DNA from: Oxalobacteraceae bacterium | GTDB taxonomy: Bacteria > Pseudomonadota > Gammaproteobacteria > Burkholderiales > Burkholderiaceae_D | Assembly (NCBI GenBank): GCA_021151485.1 | Contig: JAGKXB010000012.1 | Span: 1 to 55,637 of the forward strand | Length of the DNA stretch: 55,637 nucleotides | Direction: 5' to 3' | Program-made: the position numbers and the translations under genes | Part shown: in pieces, positions 8,520 through 18,692 of the stretch | Layout of the letters: every line of letters begins with the position of its first letter | Numbering within the stretch: position 1 is the stretch's first letter | The notes under the pieces: generated by a model | Seen by the model: only the letters and a program-made list of their open reading frames with translations | Databases searched by the model: none | What the model was told of the DNA's origin: nothing

Positions 8520-9156
8520 CCGTCATCACAGATGCCATGGCCCGCATCGCTAAACGCACTGGCGCTGGCGCAGGAAGTGCTCCAAGTGACTGTGCAGCAG
8601 CACCATGCACGACTTCGTCATCACGCATTTTTTCAACAATCGCACGAGACTTTGTATCTTGTAGCGGCAATTTCTCTAAATGACTCACCAAGTGCGCTTC
8701 AACTTGACGCTCAGTTTCCACAACAAACCCCAAACTACGCGCATCTCCCAAATGTGCGGCCACCACACCAATTACATAAGCTCCCGCGTACCAAAATGGA
8801 TTTAAAAGACTAGTATGAGAACCAAGTTCACGCAAACGCCGTGCAGTCCACGCCAAATGATCCTCTTCCTCACGTCCAGCTTGCTCAAATTGCAAACGCA
8901 AAGTATCTGTTTTTGCATAACGCCCCTGCGCCTCATACAACGCCTGGGCACACACCTCACCGACATGATTAACGCGCATTAATCCCGCACTATGGCGCCT
9001 TTCTGCATCATTAAGTATGCCGCCTGCCACATGTGACGCAGGATTAACCCCTGGTGTTGTTGTAACACCAGCAATAACTCGCAATACCTTGTCTATCTTG
9101 ACAATTACATCATCAGAAAAATTTAGTGTATTCACAATATTCCGCATATTCAACAT
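8500..9156 (-). CDS. coq7: Coq7-type ubiquinone biosynthesis hydroxylase
   Basis: A carboxylate-bridged diiron monooxygenase that adds the C6 hydroxyl of the ubiquinone ring (the UbiF/Coq7 step). Ligand motifs are present: Glu and His in the HVGEVCAQALYEAQ and REEEDHLAW helices, and the second pair in ETERQVEAHL and RDDEVVHG. Length is 218 residues. I chose ATG 9154-9156, 2 bases after the pyrC stop and about 10 bases after GGAAG; the longer form would need a TTG start inside pyrC. It is translationally coupled to pyrC. Confidence 0.93.
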   Translation of the reverse strand: MLNMRNIVNTLNFSDDVIVKIDKVLRVIAGVTTTPGVNPASHVAGGILNDAERRHSAGLMRVNHVGEVCAQALYEAQGRYAKTDTLRLQFEQAGREEEDHLAWTARRLRELGSHTSLLNPFWYAGAYVIGVVAAHLGDARSLGFVVETERQVEAHLVSHLEKLPLQDTKSRAIVEKMRDDEVVHGAAAQSLGALPAPAPVRLAMRAMASVMTATSYYL

Positions 9157-9158
9157 AT

Positions 9159-10232
9159 TCACAACAACTTCCAATTCATACCAGCCCCACCATTCAAAGG
9201 TACTATTACCCCCGCATTAAAAGGCAACTCAACTGGCACAATCCAATTTTCTCGTCGCATGGTGATGGTGCCGACATTACGTGGTAGGTCATAAAATTTG
9301 GGGCCATTAAAACTAGCAAACGCCTCTAACTTATCCAACGCACCAGCCTGATCAAATGCTTCAGCATATAACTCCATCGCATGCAAAGCTGTGTAACAAC
9401 CAGCACAAGCGCAAGCATGCTCTTTCAAGTTTTTATCATGCGGAGCAGAATCAGTACCAAGGAAGAAACGCTCATTGCCACTAGTTGCGGCCACAATCAA
9501 AGCTTGTCTATGCTCTTCGCGCTTTAATACTGGTAGACAATAATAATGCGGACGCATCCCCCCCTTAAATATCTCATTGCGGTTATAAAGCAAATGATGC
9601 GCTGTAATTGTAGCGGCAATCCTTCCATCAGCCTCAGTCACATATTGCGCAGCATCTTTAGTCGTAATGTGTTCAAACACCACTTTCAATTCCGGCATAT
9701 CCCGCCTTAAAGGCTGCATCACTTTCTCAATAAAAACAGCCTCCCTATCAAAAATATCGATTGCCGGATCAGTCACCTCTCCATGTACCAGCAATGGCAT
9801 ACCCACTTCCTGCATTGCTTCCAAGACCGGATAGCAACGACGTAAAGCTGTCACACCTGCATCGGAATTGGTAGTAGCACCAGCCGGATAAAATTTCACA
9901 GCGTGAATTAATCCACTCTCTTTAGCACGGTGGATTTCATCAGGGGACATATTGTCTGTCAAATACAGAGTCATTAATGGTTGAAATTTGCTGACTCCAT
10001 CCTTATCAATTGCTGATAATAAAGCCGCCACAATACGCTCCCGATAAGCAAGTGCTTGTGCAGTCGTTGTCACTGGAGGCTTCAAATTCGGCATGATAAT
10101 AGCGCGACCAAACTGACGTGCGGTATGCGGCAAGACATGCTGCAACATTGCACCGTCACGCACATGCACATGCCAATCATCCGGGCGAATAATAGTAATG
10201 CTTTGGATAGTATTATCAGTACAATTTTGCAT
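9159..10232 (-). CDS. pyrC: Dihydroorotase (class II)
   Basis: Catalyses reversible cyclisation of carbamoyl aspartate to dihydroorotate in pyrimidine synthesis. The zinc-binding HVH (His21, His23 in [10 protein letters not shown]), the carboxylated lysine in [12 protein letters not shown], the later histidines in LLVHGEV and [10 protein letters not shown] and the catalytic Asp in LGTDSAPH are all visible. Length 357 residues is close to E. coli PyrC. It is followed directly by coq7. Confidence 0.96.
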   Translation of the reverse strand: MQNCTDNTIQSITIIRPDDWHVHVRDGAMLQHVLPHTARQFGRAIIMPNLKPPVTTTAQALAYRERIVAALLSAIDKDGVSKFQPLMTLYLTDNMSPDEIHRAKESGLIHAVKFYPAGATTNSDAGVTALRRCYPVLEAMQEVGMPLLVHGEVTDPAIDIFDREAVFIEKVMQPLRRDMPELKVVFEHITTKDAAQYVTEADGRIAATITAHHLLYNRNEIFKGGMRPHYYCLPVLKREEHRQALIVAATSGNERFFLGTDSAPHDKNLKEHACACAGCYTALHAMELYAEAFDQAGALDKLEAFASFNGPKFYDLPRNVGTITMRRENWIVPVELPFNAGVIVPLNGGAGMNWKLL

Positions 10233-10246
10233 ATCATTTTCTCAAT

Positions 10247-10283
10247 AAAAAAACCGCTACGAGCAAAAAGCTGTAGCGGCTTT
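10247..10283 (-). terminator. Rho-independent terminator of the glt operon
   Basis: On the minus strand, AAAGCCGCTAC pairs with GTAGCGG followed by a run of seven T. It lies about 40 bases after the gltL stop and just before pyrC. Confidence 0.85.
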
Positions 10284-10317
10284 GTATTGCTTATTCAACA
10301 ATTTTAATGTTCGAATC

Positions 10318-11043
10318 TTAGTGAATGATTTTTGCCAAGAAGTCGCGAGCACGCTCAGAACGTGGAGCACCAAAAAACTCCTCTTTCGTGCAATCTTCAA
10401 CAATCGCCCCCTGATCCATGAAAACAATCCGGTTGGCCACTCTCTTAGCAAAACCCATTTCATGAGTAACCACCATCATGGTCATTCCTTCTTGGGCCAA
10501 ACCAACCATAACATCCAATACTTCATTAATCATTTCTGGATCAAGCGCAGAAGTAGGCTCGTCAAACAACATAGCAATAGGATCCATAGACAAAGCACGA
10601 GCAATTGCCACGCGTTGTTGCTGACCACCAGATAATTGACCTGGAAATTTATCTTTCTGAGCAATAAGACCAACACGATCCAAATATTTCAAACCACGGA
10701 CACGAGCTTCCTCAACACTACGCCCCAGAACTTTCACTTGACCAATCGTAAGATTTTCCACGATAGACATATGAGGAAATAACTCAAAATTTTGGAATAC
10801 CATACCAATCCGAGAGCGCAATTTCGACAAATTGGTTTTGGGATCACCGACAGAAACACCATCTACAGTAATCACACCTTTTTGAAAAGGCTCCAAACCA
10901 TTCACAGTCTTGATTAAGGTTGATTTTCCAGAACCTGAAGGTCCACAAACAACCACCACATCACCTTTGGCAACCTGCGTTGTGCATTTAGTCAGAACTT
11001 GGAAATTACCATACCATTTACTGACTTCGTTGATTTCTATCAT
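10318..11043 (-). CDS. gltL: Glutamate/aspartate ABC transporter, ATP-binding subunit
   Basis: The ATPase of a polar amino acid importer. Walker A GPSGSGKST, signature LSGGQQQR, Walker B AMLFDEPTSALD and switch His in VVTHE are all present over 241 residues, the usual size for GltL/GlnQ. It is last in the gltI-gltJ-gltK-gltL order, with a terminator directly after it. Confidence 0.94.
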   Translation of the reverse strand: MIEINEVSKWYGNFQVLTKCTTQVAKGDVVVVCGPSGSGKSTLIKTVNGLEPFQKGVITVDGVSVGDPKTNLSKLRSRIGMVFQNFELFPHMSIVENLTIGQVKVLGRSVEEARVRGLKYLDRVGLIAQKDKFPGQLSGGQQQRVAIARALSMDPIAMLFDEPTSALDPEMINEVLDVMVGLAQEGMTMMVVTHEMGFAKRVANRIVFMDQGAIVEDCTKEEFFGAPRSERARDFLAKIIH

Positions 11044-11082
11044 AGAGTTTTCCCGAAATATCTTTTAAATAGACAAAATGGC

Positions 11083-11775
11083 TTAACGAATAATGGCGAC
11101 TTTTTGCTGCAAACGCTTGACCAAGAAAGACAGCCCAAAGCACAACACAAAATACACCAAAGCCACAAACAAATACATTTCAACTAAACGACCATCACGC
11201 TGTGCTACCTTAGACGCTGCGCCGACAAAATCAGTAATCGAAAGCACATAAACCAAAGATACGTCTTGAAACAAAACAATCGTTTGTGTCATCAACACTG
11301 GAATCATGTTGCGAAAAGCTTGTGGCAACACAACATGCCTCATTGTTTGCCCATAGTTCATACCAATTGCATAAGCTGCGAACACTTGACCACGCGGAAT
11401 CGATTGAATACCAGCGCGCATAATTTCACAGTAGTACGCCGCCTCAAACATAATAAACGTGATTAAAGAGGAGGAAAACGCACCAACTTTAATCGGCTCA
11501 CTAGCGCCAACCACCCAGGCACCAATGTATGGCATCAAAAAATAAAACCAAAAAATCACCAACACCAACGGCATTGAGCGGACCAAATTAACATAACTTG
11601 TAGCAACAAAGGCAACTGGCTTCATGCTAGACAAACGCATCATCGCCAATAAAGTGCCGATGATAATGCCGCCTATCATAGCAAGGATAGTCAACTCAAG
11701 AGTAAACGTCATGCCAGTTTTGAAAAGATAAACCCATGAACGGGATATCACGTCAAAATCAAAATTACTCCACAT
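11083..11775 (-). CDS. gltK: Glutamate/aspartate ABC transporter, permease
   Basis: Inner-membrane permease of the HisMQ type, 230 residues with about five hydrophobic helices. The EAA loop that docks to the ATPase is seen as EAAYYCEIMRAGIQSIPRGQ. It begins 2 bases after gltJ, so the two permeases are translationally linked and probably form a heterodimer. Confidence 0.93.
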   Translation of the reverse strand: MWSNFDFDVISRSWVYLFKTGMTFTLELTILAMIGGIIIGTLLAMMRLSSMKPVAFVATSYVNLVRSMPLVLVIFWFYFLMPYIGAWVVGASEPIKVGAFSSSLITFIMFEAAYYCEIMRAGIQSIPRGQVFAAYAIGMNYGQTMRHVVLPQAFRNMIPVLMTQTIVLFQDVSLVYVLSITDFVGAASKVAQRDGRLVEMYLFVALVYFVLCFGLSFLVKRLQQKVAIIR

Positions 11776-11777
11776 AA

Positions 11778-12530
11778 TTAGCGCCCCCCTGCACTGGTAG
11801 AACCAGATGTAATAAAGCCAGGAATCGCAACTTTTCTTTCAAGGAAACGCATTAGATTTACAATAATAATGTTAACAACAATATAAATCAAAGTAGCCGC
11901 CGTGAATGCCTCAAAAACTTGAAAAGAAAATTCTTGCATCGAACGAGCACGTGCAGTCAACTCCATCAAACCAATAGTCAAGGCAACTGAACTATTTTTA
12001 ATAATATTTAAAAATTCACTAGTCAAAGGTGGCAAAACGATACGAAACGCCATGGGTAACAAAACGTACCGATACGTCTGCGGCAGTGTTAAACCAAGCG
12101 CCGTACCAGCCATCTTTTGCCCTCTAGGTAGAGAGCCAATACCCGCCGAAACCTGTACAGCAACACGAGCCGAAGTAAAAAAACCAAGACATACGACTGC
12201 AGTAACAAACGGAGCATTTGGCAAAGATTTTAACCAATCACCGATTGATTGCGGCACCAATTCTGGTATTACAAAATACCATAAAAACATTTGCACCAAC
12301 AAAGGAATGTTACGAAACAATTCAACATAGGCATTAGCCAAACGCCCCGCCCATTTATTTGGCATGGTGCGCACAGTACCTATGACTGCACCAAGAATCA
12401 ATGCAATAATCCAAGCGGACATTGCCGCAGCAAGCGTCCACATTAAGCCAGACCACAAGGTGTCCAGATATGTACCAGCGCCATCAGGAGATCCCTCCCA
12501 AAAAATGTGCCAGTTCCAATGATAATTCAT
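11778..12530 (-). CDS. gltJ: Glutamate/aspartate ABC transporter, permease
   Basis: Second permease of the importer, 250 residues, about five membrane helices, with an EAA-like loop (ARVAVQVSAGIGSLPRGQKM) and an N-terminal tail (YHWNWHIFWEGSPDG) typical of GltJ. It starts 185 bases after gltI, past a hairpin terminator. Confidence 0.93.
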   Translation of the reverse strand: MNYHWNWHIFWEGSPDGAGTYLDTLWSGLMWTLAAAMSAWIIALILGAVIGTVRTMPNKWAGRLANAYVELFRNIPLLVQMFLWYFVIPELVPQSIGDWLKSLPNAPFVTAVVCLGFFTSARVAVQVSAGIGSLPRGQKMAGTALGLTLPQTYRYVLLPMAFRIVLPPLTSEFLNIIKNSSVALTIGLMELTARARSMQEFSFQVFEAFTAATLIYIVVNIIIVNLMRFLERKVAIPGFITSGSTSAGGR

Positions 12531-12659
12531 GGTGTCCTCACCTATTTATGGCAGCGTCTGATTTATATTTATCAGAACTTCGAATTGACTTTACAAAAGA
12601 CCAAGAAAAAATCTTTAGGCCATTACATCAAATATTATATTAATAATATTTTAATTATC

Positions 12660-12692
12660 AGAAAACAAAACGGGAGGCTTACGCCTTCCCGT
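12660..12692 (-). terminator. Intra-operon terminator/attenuator after gltI
   Basis: On the minus strand AACGGGAAGGC, loop GTAA, GCCTCCCGTT, then a T-rich tract. It lies between gltI and gltJ. Partial termination here would give more binding protein than permease and ATPase, a common setting in binding-protein ABC operons. Confidence 0.8.
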
Positions 12693-12715
12693 TCCTTGGT
12701 TACTATACAACCAAT

Positions 12716-13657
12716 TTATTTTTTAGCAGCGTAATCAGCTGGATCACCCGAATCCGTTGGCTTCGCGATTGCACCAGCAAGTTGCTCAGAGATTGGCCAT
12801 GCTAAGTTAACACCTTTTGGTGGAATAGGATGCATGAACCATTTAGCATAAATAGCCTCAATTTCTGGCTTCTTCTTGCCTTTAGATTGCATGACACCAT
12901 GAATAGCCGCATCTACCACCTTCTTAAAGTCGGGATCATCACGACGCAACATAATACCGTATGGCTCGACAGACAACGCCTCTCTTGAAATAGTGTACTC
13001 ACCTGGAGCTTTAGCACCAGCGGCCAATGTGGCCAACAGAATATCATCCATAACAAAAGCACTGGCACGACCTGTTTCAACCATCAAAAAGGCTTCCGCA
13101 TGATCTTTTGCTGAAATCACATTCATACCTAGATTTTTTTCACCATTCAAGGCAGTGATTTGCTTCAAGCTAGTAGTACCGGCTGTTGAAACTACAGACT
13201 TACCTTTCAAATCAGCCATGCTGTTGATGTTAGATGCTTTTTTGGACAAGATACGACTTGCAGTAACAAAAGTTGTTGGAGCAAATGCAACTTGCTTTTG
13301 GCGCTCAACGTTATTGGTAGTAGAACCACACTCAAGATCAATAGTACCATTTGCCATCAATGGAATACGTGTTGCGGAAGTTACAGGATTGAGAACAACC
13401 TTCAAGGGCGCACTCAAACCAAGTTCTTTTTGCACATGACCAACAATCTTCATACACAAATCAATTGAGTAGCCTTGATGAGCTTGCTTATCATCTAAAT
13501 ATGAAAAAGGAATCGATGAATCACGCACACCCAGTGTAATGCTGCCTGTGTCTTTGATTTTTTTCAACGTACCGGTCAACTCCGCGTTCGCAGCTTGCGC
13601 AAAACCCGCGACCAACCCAGCACCCACCAACACTGCAACCAACTTGGATAATTTCAT
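12716..13657 (-). CDS. gltI: Glutamate/aspartate periplasmic binding protein
   Basis: The substrate-capturing subunit, 313 residues, with a clear signal peptide (hydrophobic core LVAVLVGAGLVAGFAQAANA) and the family motif TGSITLGVRDSSIPFSYLDD. ATG 13655-13657 is preceded by GGGAGA at good spacing. It is the first gene of the glt operon with its own strong promoter upstream. Confidence 0.95.
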   Translation of the reverse strand: MKLSKLVAVLVGAGLVAGFAQAANAELTGTLKKIKDTGSITLGVRDSSIPFSYLDDKQAHQGYSIDLCMKIVGHVQKELGLSAPLKVVLNPVTSATRIPLMANGTIDLECGSTTNNVERQKQVAFAPTTFVTASRILSKKASNINSMADLKGKSVVSTAGTTSLKQITALNGEKNLGMNVISAKDHAEAFLMVETGRASAFVMDDILLATLAAGAKAPGEYTISREALSVEPYGIMLRRDDPDFKKVVDAAIHGVMQSKGKKKPEIEAIYAKWFMHPIPPKGVNLAWPISEQLAGAIAKPTDSGDPADYAAKK

Positions 13658-13975
13658 ATGTTCTCCCGAATTTACTGACTTTTTGTGTGGATGAAATCCT
13701 TAATTCAAGGACCCGTAAAAAAATAGCCCCGCCATTATTACTGGCCCAGGATGAGTGTGTCAACAAATGCATAAAAAAATTTCATTGGGGACAGCTTTTT
13801 ATATCCATTTCACGCAAACTTTTATTAATTTTTTTTAGTGTTTTGGGCCACATAAAAAACGGGCTAAACTAAAGGGGGTGACCAAAAACATGTTGCGTTA
13901 GATCGACTTGAGACAATCTGCGATAGATATAAACCACCAACTTTAGAATTCTCAGCTTTTTAATATTTTAATTTC
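13658..13975. other. Intergenic region between divergent gltI and miaB
   Basis: This 318-base AT-rich gap holds the gltI promoter at 13734-13763. Toward miaB I see only weak promoter-like words (TTGAGA near 13908, TATAAA near 13928, spacing too short). No small gene, repeat or hairpin stands out. Confidence 0.7.
13734..13763 (-). promoter_or_regulatory. gltI: Sigma70 promoter of the glt operon
   Basis: Minus strand -35 TTGACA (13758-13763), 18-base spacer, -10 AATAAT (13734-13739, five of six matches). It lies about 75 bases upstream of the gltI start. Confidence 0.75.
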
Positions 13976-15322
13976 ATGCAAAAAAAAGTATTTATCAAGA
14001 CCTTCGGCTGTCAAATGAATGAGTATGATTCGGACAAAATGGCGGATGTGCTGAATGCGGCGGAAGGCATTACCAAAACTGATACGCTAGAAAATGCTGA
14101 TATTGTTTTGCTCAACACCTGCTCAATACGGGAAAAAGCGCAAGAAAAAGTCTTTTCCGACCTTGGCCGCCTAAACGAATTAAAGTTAAGCAAACCCGAT
14201 CTCATGATAGGGGTCGGTGGTTGCGTCGCATCACAAGAAGGTGCCGCCATTATTAAACGCGCGCCTTACGTGGATTTTGTTTTCGGCCCACAAACCCTAC
14301 ACCGCTTACCACAATTGATGGCCGACAGACGCAACACAGGCCAAGCGCAAATTGACATCAGCTTCCCAGAAATTGAAAAATTTGATCATCTACCACCAGC
14401 CAAAGTAGATGGTGTCAGTGCTTTTGTTTCGATCATGGAGGGATGCAGCAAATATTGCAGTTATTGCGTTGTCCCATATACAAGGGGCGAGGAAGTCTCA
14501 CGTCGTTTCGAAGATATCATTGATGAAGTCGCAGGACTGGCTGCACAAGGCATCAAGGAAGTTACCCTGCTAGGACAAAACGTCAACGCCTATCGTGGCA
14601 GCATGGAGGGTGGCGAGATTGCTGATTTTGCCCTCCTGATTGAATACATTGCAGAAATTGAAGGTGTTGAACGTATTCGCTTCGTCACCAGCCATCCGAA
14701 AGAATTCACTCAACGTTTAATTGACACCTACGCCAAAGTCAGCAAGCTAGTTGATCACTTGTATCTGCCAGCCCAACATGGCTCTGATCGAATTCTATCG
14801 GCCATGAAACGTGGCTATACCTCACTAGAATACAAATCCATCATTCGCCGTATTCGTGCAGTGCGACCAAATATTTCTATCTCCAGCGATTTTATTGTTG
14901 GTTTTCCTGGTGAAACCGAAGAGGATTTTGAAGCCTTAATGAAGTTGATTGACGATGTCGACTACGACAACAGTTTCAGCTTTATTTTTAGCCCACGACC
15001 CGGTACACCAGCGGCCAATCTGGAAGACAATACGCCTCACGATGTCAAACTTGCTCGTCTGCAACATTTGCAAACAAATATTGATGCAAAAACGAGAAAA
15101 CACAGCCTTGCCATGGTGGGGTCCAAGCAAAAAATACTAGTCCAAGGCCCATCAAAAAAGAATGACAAAGAATTGCAAGGGCGAACTGAAAACAATCGTG
15201 TAGTCAATTTTGATGGTGGCCCCAATGCCGCACAATTAATCGGCCAAATAGTCGATGTAACCATCGTAGAAAGCCAGGGATATACACTACGCGGCCAACT
15301 GGAATCCATAAAGAATGTCTAG
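13976..15322 (+). CDS. miaB: tRNA-2-methylthio-N6-dimethylallyladenosine synthase
   Basis: Radical-SAM methylthiotransferase acting on i6A37 of tRNAs reading UNN codons. The N-terminal domain carries cluster cysteines Cys12 (FGCQMN), Cys49 (NTCSIR) and Cys83 (GGCVAS). The radical-SAM triad is Cys157, Cys161, Cys164 in [17 protein letters not shown]-terminal TRAM domain ends the 448-residue protein. It overlaps the start of phoH by 8 bases. Confidence 0.97.
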   Translation: MQKKVFIKTFGCQMNEYDSDKMADVLNAAEGITKTDTLENADIVLLNTCSIREKAQEKVFSDLGRLNELKLSKPDLMIGVGGCVASQEGAAIIKRAPYVDFVFGPQTLHRLPQLMADRRNTGQAQIDISFPEIEKFDHLPPAKVDGVSAFVSIMEGCSKYCSYCVVPYTRGEEVSRRFEDIIDEVAGLAAQGIKEVTLLGQNVNAYRGSMEGGEIADFALLIEYIAEIEGVERIRFVTSHPKEFTQRLIDTYAKVSKLVDHLYLPAQHGSDRILSAMKRGYTSLEYKSIIRRIRAVRPNISISSDFIVGFPGETEEDFEALMKLIDDVDYDNSFSFIFSPRPGTPAANLEDNTPHDVKLARLQHLQTNIDAKTRKHSLAMVGSKQKILVQGPSKKNDKELQGRTENNRVVNFDGGPNAAQLIGQIVDVTIVESQGYTLRGQLESIKNV

Positions 15323-16310
15323 CAAAACACACTCATCTCACTCTTCGCACCACTTCATTCCAGAACCACTGGACAACACACGGTTAGGACATTTATGCGG
15401 GCCATTGGATGAAAATCTGCGCCAAATCTCTAGTGCGCTTGATGTGACAATTTTTCGGCGCGGCACGAAATTTATTGTCGATGGCAAACAAGCCGAACGC
15501 GCTGTGGAGATTCTTGCGCAGTTTTATGCCATCGCCGATCAGGTCATTCCAGTCGAAGAAATTCAACTGGCTCTTGTGGAGCAACGAGCAACATTAACCG
15601 ATACGCAGAAAAAAAATACCAAGCCAACCACCAAAATCACACAACCCGTCCTAAAAACCCGGCGCCATGATTTGCGCGGCCGCACGCCGCATCAAAATCA
15701 GTATTTACAAGCCATCATGGAACATGACATTAGCTTCGGGGTCGGCCCTGCCGGCACGGGAAAAACCTATCTGGCCGTTGCGTGCGCAGTCGATGCGCTG
15801 GAAAGAGATGCGGTCCAACGTATTATATTGACGCGCCCTGCGGTCGAAGCGGGAGAGCGGTTAGGATTTTTACCAGGGGATTTAACTCAAAAAGTCGATC
15901 CTTATTTGCGCCCTTTATACGACGCTTTGTATGACTTGCTGGGCTTTGATCGCACGCAAAAAATGTTTGAAAAGCAAATGATAGAAATCGCCCCACTTGC
16001 CTATATGCGTGGCCGCACACTTAATCATGCATTTGTGATTCTGGATGAGGCGCAAAATACGACATCCGAACAAATGCAAATGTTTCTAACACGCATAGGC
16101 TTTGGCAGCAAAGCTGTCATCACCGGCGACGTGACGCAAATCGATTTACAGCGCACGCAAAAAAGCGGTTTAATCGATGCGATTGAGGTATTACAGGATG
16201 TACGCGGCATCTCTTTTACGCAATTTTCGAGCGCCGATGTTGTACGTCATCCTTTAGTAGCGCAAATAGTTGACGCTTATCAGGCGGCATTGAAAAAACA
16301 AAAAAAATAA
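15315..16310 (+). CDS. phoH: PhoH family ATPase (YbeZ type)
   Basis: A cytoplasmic P-loop ATPase usually encoded beside the YbeY endoribonuclease and thought to act with it in RNA metabolism. An N-terminal KH-like domain covers about residues 20-110. The ATPase domain holds Walker A GPAGTGKT (144-151), the conserved [12 protein letters not shown] block and Walker [12 protein letters not shown]. Length is 331 residues. The start overlaps miaB. A second, shorter phoH-like gene follows 7 bases after the stop. Confidence 0.95.
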   Translation: MSSKTHSSHSSHHFIPEPLDNTRLGHLCGPLDENLRQISSALDVTIFRRGTKFIVDGKQAERAVEILAQFYAIADQVIPVEEIQLALVEQRATLTDTQKKNTKPTTKITQPVLKTRRHDLRGRTPHQNQYLQAIMEHDISFGVGPAGTGKTYLAVACAVDALERDAVQRIILTRPAVEAGERLGFLPGDLTQKVDPYLRPLYDALYDLLGFDRTQKMFEKQMIEIAPLAYMRGRTLNHAFVILDEAQNTTSEQMQMFLTRIGFGSKAVITGDVTQIDLQRTQKSGLIDAIEVLQDVRGISFTQFSSADVVRHPLVAQIVDAYQAALKKQKK

Positions 16311-16317
16311 ATATTTC

Positions 16318-17049
16318 ATGAAAAACGTTTCCAATTTAGAAAACATTACTGCGGCAGATTGCCCCATTCTCCAAACACAACGCGAGAATTTACGGGGTCA
16401 CTCTCCTCATCAGATTCATTATCTGAAGTCAATTATGGAAAACGACGTTACTTTCGGTGTCGGCCCTGCCGGTACGGGAAAAACTTATCTCGCAGTCGCA
16501 TGTGCAGTTGATGCATTAGAAAGAGATACTGTCAAACATATTGTATTGACACGCCCAACCTTTGAAACAACGGATCGCCCAGGTGTGTTGCCTTGTGACT
16601 TGGCTCCCAAAATGGATCCATACTTACGTCCACTATACGATGCCTTATACGATTTATTAGGGCATGACCGTACTCAACGCCTGTTGGAACAAGGCATCAT
16701 CGAAATTGCACCACTTCCCTATATGCGTGGTCGCACGCTGAATCACGCGTTTGTCATTTTGGATGAAGCTCAAAATACAACGCGTGAACAAATGAAGTTA
16801 TTTTTAACTCGCCTGGGTTTTGGTAGCAAAGCGGTGATTACTGGCGACATGACACAGTCGGATTTACAACCTAATCAAAAAAGCGGTTTAGTCCACGCCA
16901 TGCATTTATTAAAAGATGTGGATGGAATAGCGTTTAGCCAATTTTTTAGTAGCGACGTAGTTCGTCACCCCTTAGTCACACACATCATTGACGCATACGA
17001 CACAGAGAATACAAACGATACAGAAACACTAACAGAGACGGCAAAATGA
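16318..17049 (+). CDS. Second PhoH-like ATPase, truncated and diverged tandem copy
   Basis: A 243-residue protein closely similar to the ATPase domain of the preceding PhoH, but without its first 110 or so residues (the KH-like part). Walker A GPAGTGKT (49-56) and Walker [12 protein letters not shown] are intact. The family block [11 protein letters not shown] has become [11 protein letters not shown], and TGDVTQIDL has become TGDMTQSDL. Long stretches such as [20 protein letters not shown] are unchanged. The frame is open throughout, so it is probably expressed, though I see no strong ribosome site. It looks like a local duplication that has lost RNA binding and is either specialising or decaying. 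Confidence 0.85.
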   Translation: MKNVSNLENITAADCPILQTQRENLRGHSPHQIHYLKSIMENDVTFGVGPAGTGKTYLAVACAVDALERDTVKHIVLTRPTFETTDRPGVLPCDLAPKMDPYLRPLYDALYDLLGHDRTQRLLEQGIIEIAPLPYMRGRTLNHAFVILDEAQNTTREQMKLFLTRLGFGSKAVITGDMTQSDLQPNQKSGLVHAMHLLKDVDGIAFSQFFSSDVVRHPLVTHIIDAYDTENTNDTETLTETAK

Positions 17050-17097
17050 ATACTGACATTCCAACTACAATTTAACGTACATGCTTAAGAACTAAAA

Positions 17098-17562
17098 ATG
17101 TCAGAAAAAAATAAACCCTCGCTCTCGCTATCAGTCCAATATCCGGACACACGACTGAAAACGATTCTCACCCGCTCCAGAATGCGGCGCTGGGTGCAAT
17201 CCGCCTTGTTTGCGCCCGCGTGCATCACGATTCGACTAGTTGATGCTGAAGAAGGACGTATTTTGAACAAAGAATATCGCGGTAAAGATTACGCGACCAA
17301 TGTTTTAACCTTCGCCTATTCAGAAGAACAGGATGACTCGAATGAAGTCAGTGCTGATATTGTGTTGTGTACCGACATTTTACAAAACGAAGCCGCAGAA
17401 CAAGGGAAGTCTTTACTTGCACATGCAGCTCACCTGACCATACATGGCATATTGCATGCGCAAGGCTATGATCATGAAGATGAGCAAGAAGCCGAAGAAA
17501 TGGAAGCGATCGAAGTTGAGTTATTGGCTAAATTACGAATCGCTAATCCTTATCAATCATAA
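17098..17562 (+). CDS. ybeY: Endoribonuclease YbeY
   Basis: Zinc-dependent single-strand endoribonuclease needed for 16S rRNA 3' end maturation and ribosome quality control. The signature H-x3-H-x5-H is His116, His120 and His126 in HGILHAQGYDH. Length 154 residues is normal. It lies in the phoH-ybeY-corC order typical of proteobacteria. Confidence 0.96.
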   Translation: MSEKNKPSLSLSVQYPDTRLKTILTRSRMRRWVQSALFAPACITIRLVDAEEGRILNKEYRGKDYATNVLTFAYSEEQDDSNEVSADIVLCTDILQNEAAEQGKSLLAHAAHLTIHGILHAQGYDHEDEQEAEEMEAIEVELLAKLRIANPYQS

Positions 17563-17619
17563 CAAAACCCAATAAAAAACTTTTCGTGTATCCTATTGCC
17601 TCCCGCAACAACAGCAACA

Positions 17620-18519
17620 ATGGCTAACCGCCCTTCTATGCAAGAACACCCTAATGGCGTCAAATCTGACGCTAAATCCCACCGCTCTTTGTTTGAACGC
17701 TTGACCGCACTGATTTCCCCTGAGCCAGAAAATCGCGCCGAGCTGTTAGATGTTTTACATGATGCGCATGACCGCAATCTGATTGATGCCGATGCCTTGT
17801 CCATGATTGAAGGCGTGTTTCAGGTTTCCGATTTGTCTGCACGTGACATCATGATTCCTCGTTCGCAAATGGATGTGATCGACATTAGCAAACCGATTCA
17901 AGACTGGATGCCGCAAGTCTTGGCAACCGCGCACTCTCGCTTTCCTGCCGTGGATGGTGATCGTGACAAGGTGATCGGGATTTTGCTGGCGAAAGACTTG
18001 CTGCGCTATTACGCGCAAGAATCGTTTGATGTGCGCGACATGCTGCGGCCAGCGATTTTTATTCCTGAATCCAAACGCTTGAATATCTTGCTACGCGATT
18101 TCCGCGCCAATCGCAATCACATGGCGATTGTGGTGGATGAATACAGCGGCGTGGCCGGAATTATCACGATTGAAGATGTGCTAGAACAAATCGTTGGCGA
18201 CATTGAAGATGAGTACGATTTTGATGAAGAAGAAGACAATATTCTTTCCATTAAAAAAGGCGCCCATGGCCCCAGATGGCGGGTCAAGGCGTTGACTGAA
18301 ATCAGTCAGTTTAATCAAGTACTGGATACGCATTTTTCGGACGAAGATGTCGATACCGTAGGTGGTCTGGTTACCAATTATTTGGAACGCATGCCACATA
18401 AAGGCGATGTTTTTGACATGGATAACCTGCGCTTTGAAGTCTTACGTGCCGATGCCCGCCAAATACATACCTTGCTGGTAGAAAAACTACCGGCAATTGA
18501 GGCGTTGGAAATATTCTAG
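17620..18519 (+). CDS. corC: CorC/YbeX family CBS-domain protein
   Basis: Cytoplasmic protein with two CBS domains (about 70-190; RDIMIPRSQMDVIDI and HMAIVVDEYSGVAGIITIED) followed by a CorC/HlyC transporter-associated domain (about 215-295). It has been linked to Mg/Co efflux and to ribosome function. I chose ATG 17620 (MANRPS); a TTG at 17596 and an ATG at 17638 are alternatives. It is part of the phoH-ybeY-corC-lnt order. Confidence 0.94.
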   Translation: MANRPSMQEHPNGVKSDAKSHRSLFERLTALISPEPENRAELLDVLHDAHDRNLIDADALSMIEGVFQVSDLSARDIMIPRSQMDVIDISKPIQDWMPQVLATAHSRFPAVDGDRDKVIGILLAKDLLRYYAQESFDVRDMLRPAIFIPESKRLNILLRDFRANRNHMAIVVDEYSGVAGIITIEDVLEQIVGDIEDEYDFDEEEDNILSIKKGAHGPRWRVKALTEISQFNQVLDTHFSDEDVDTVGGLVTNYLERMPHKGDVFDMDNLRFEVLRADARQIHTLLVEKLPAIEALEIF

Positions 18520-18528
18520 ATATTTGGC

Positions 18529-18672
18529 GTCATCCCCGAGCGCTTTAGCATAGGTATCTACACAAGTACGAAGGATATTTGTCTGACCTTGTAGGGCGTC
18601 AATAAGCGAAGCGCATTGCACCGTATGGTGTCTTCGATAAAGGTGTAATGCGCTTTGCTTATTACACCCTAC
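18529..18672. repeat. REP-like hairpin repeat, copy 1, with extended flank
   Basis: The core (18591-18672) begins GTAGGGCGTCAATAAGCG and ends with the near-reverse complement, so it folds into a long imperfect hairpin. The 62 bases before it (from GTCATCCCCGAG, including GTATCTACACAAGTAC) are also repeated, in reverse orientation, beside copy 2. It fills the corC-lnt gap. Confidence 0.9.
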
Positions 18673-18692
18673 TTAGCTGCCCTTTTTACAAG

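Noticed and set aside
15315..17049. Second PhoH copy as an assembly duplication
   Set aside because: The two copies differ at very many positions, including amino acid changes, so this is a true old duplication.
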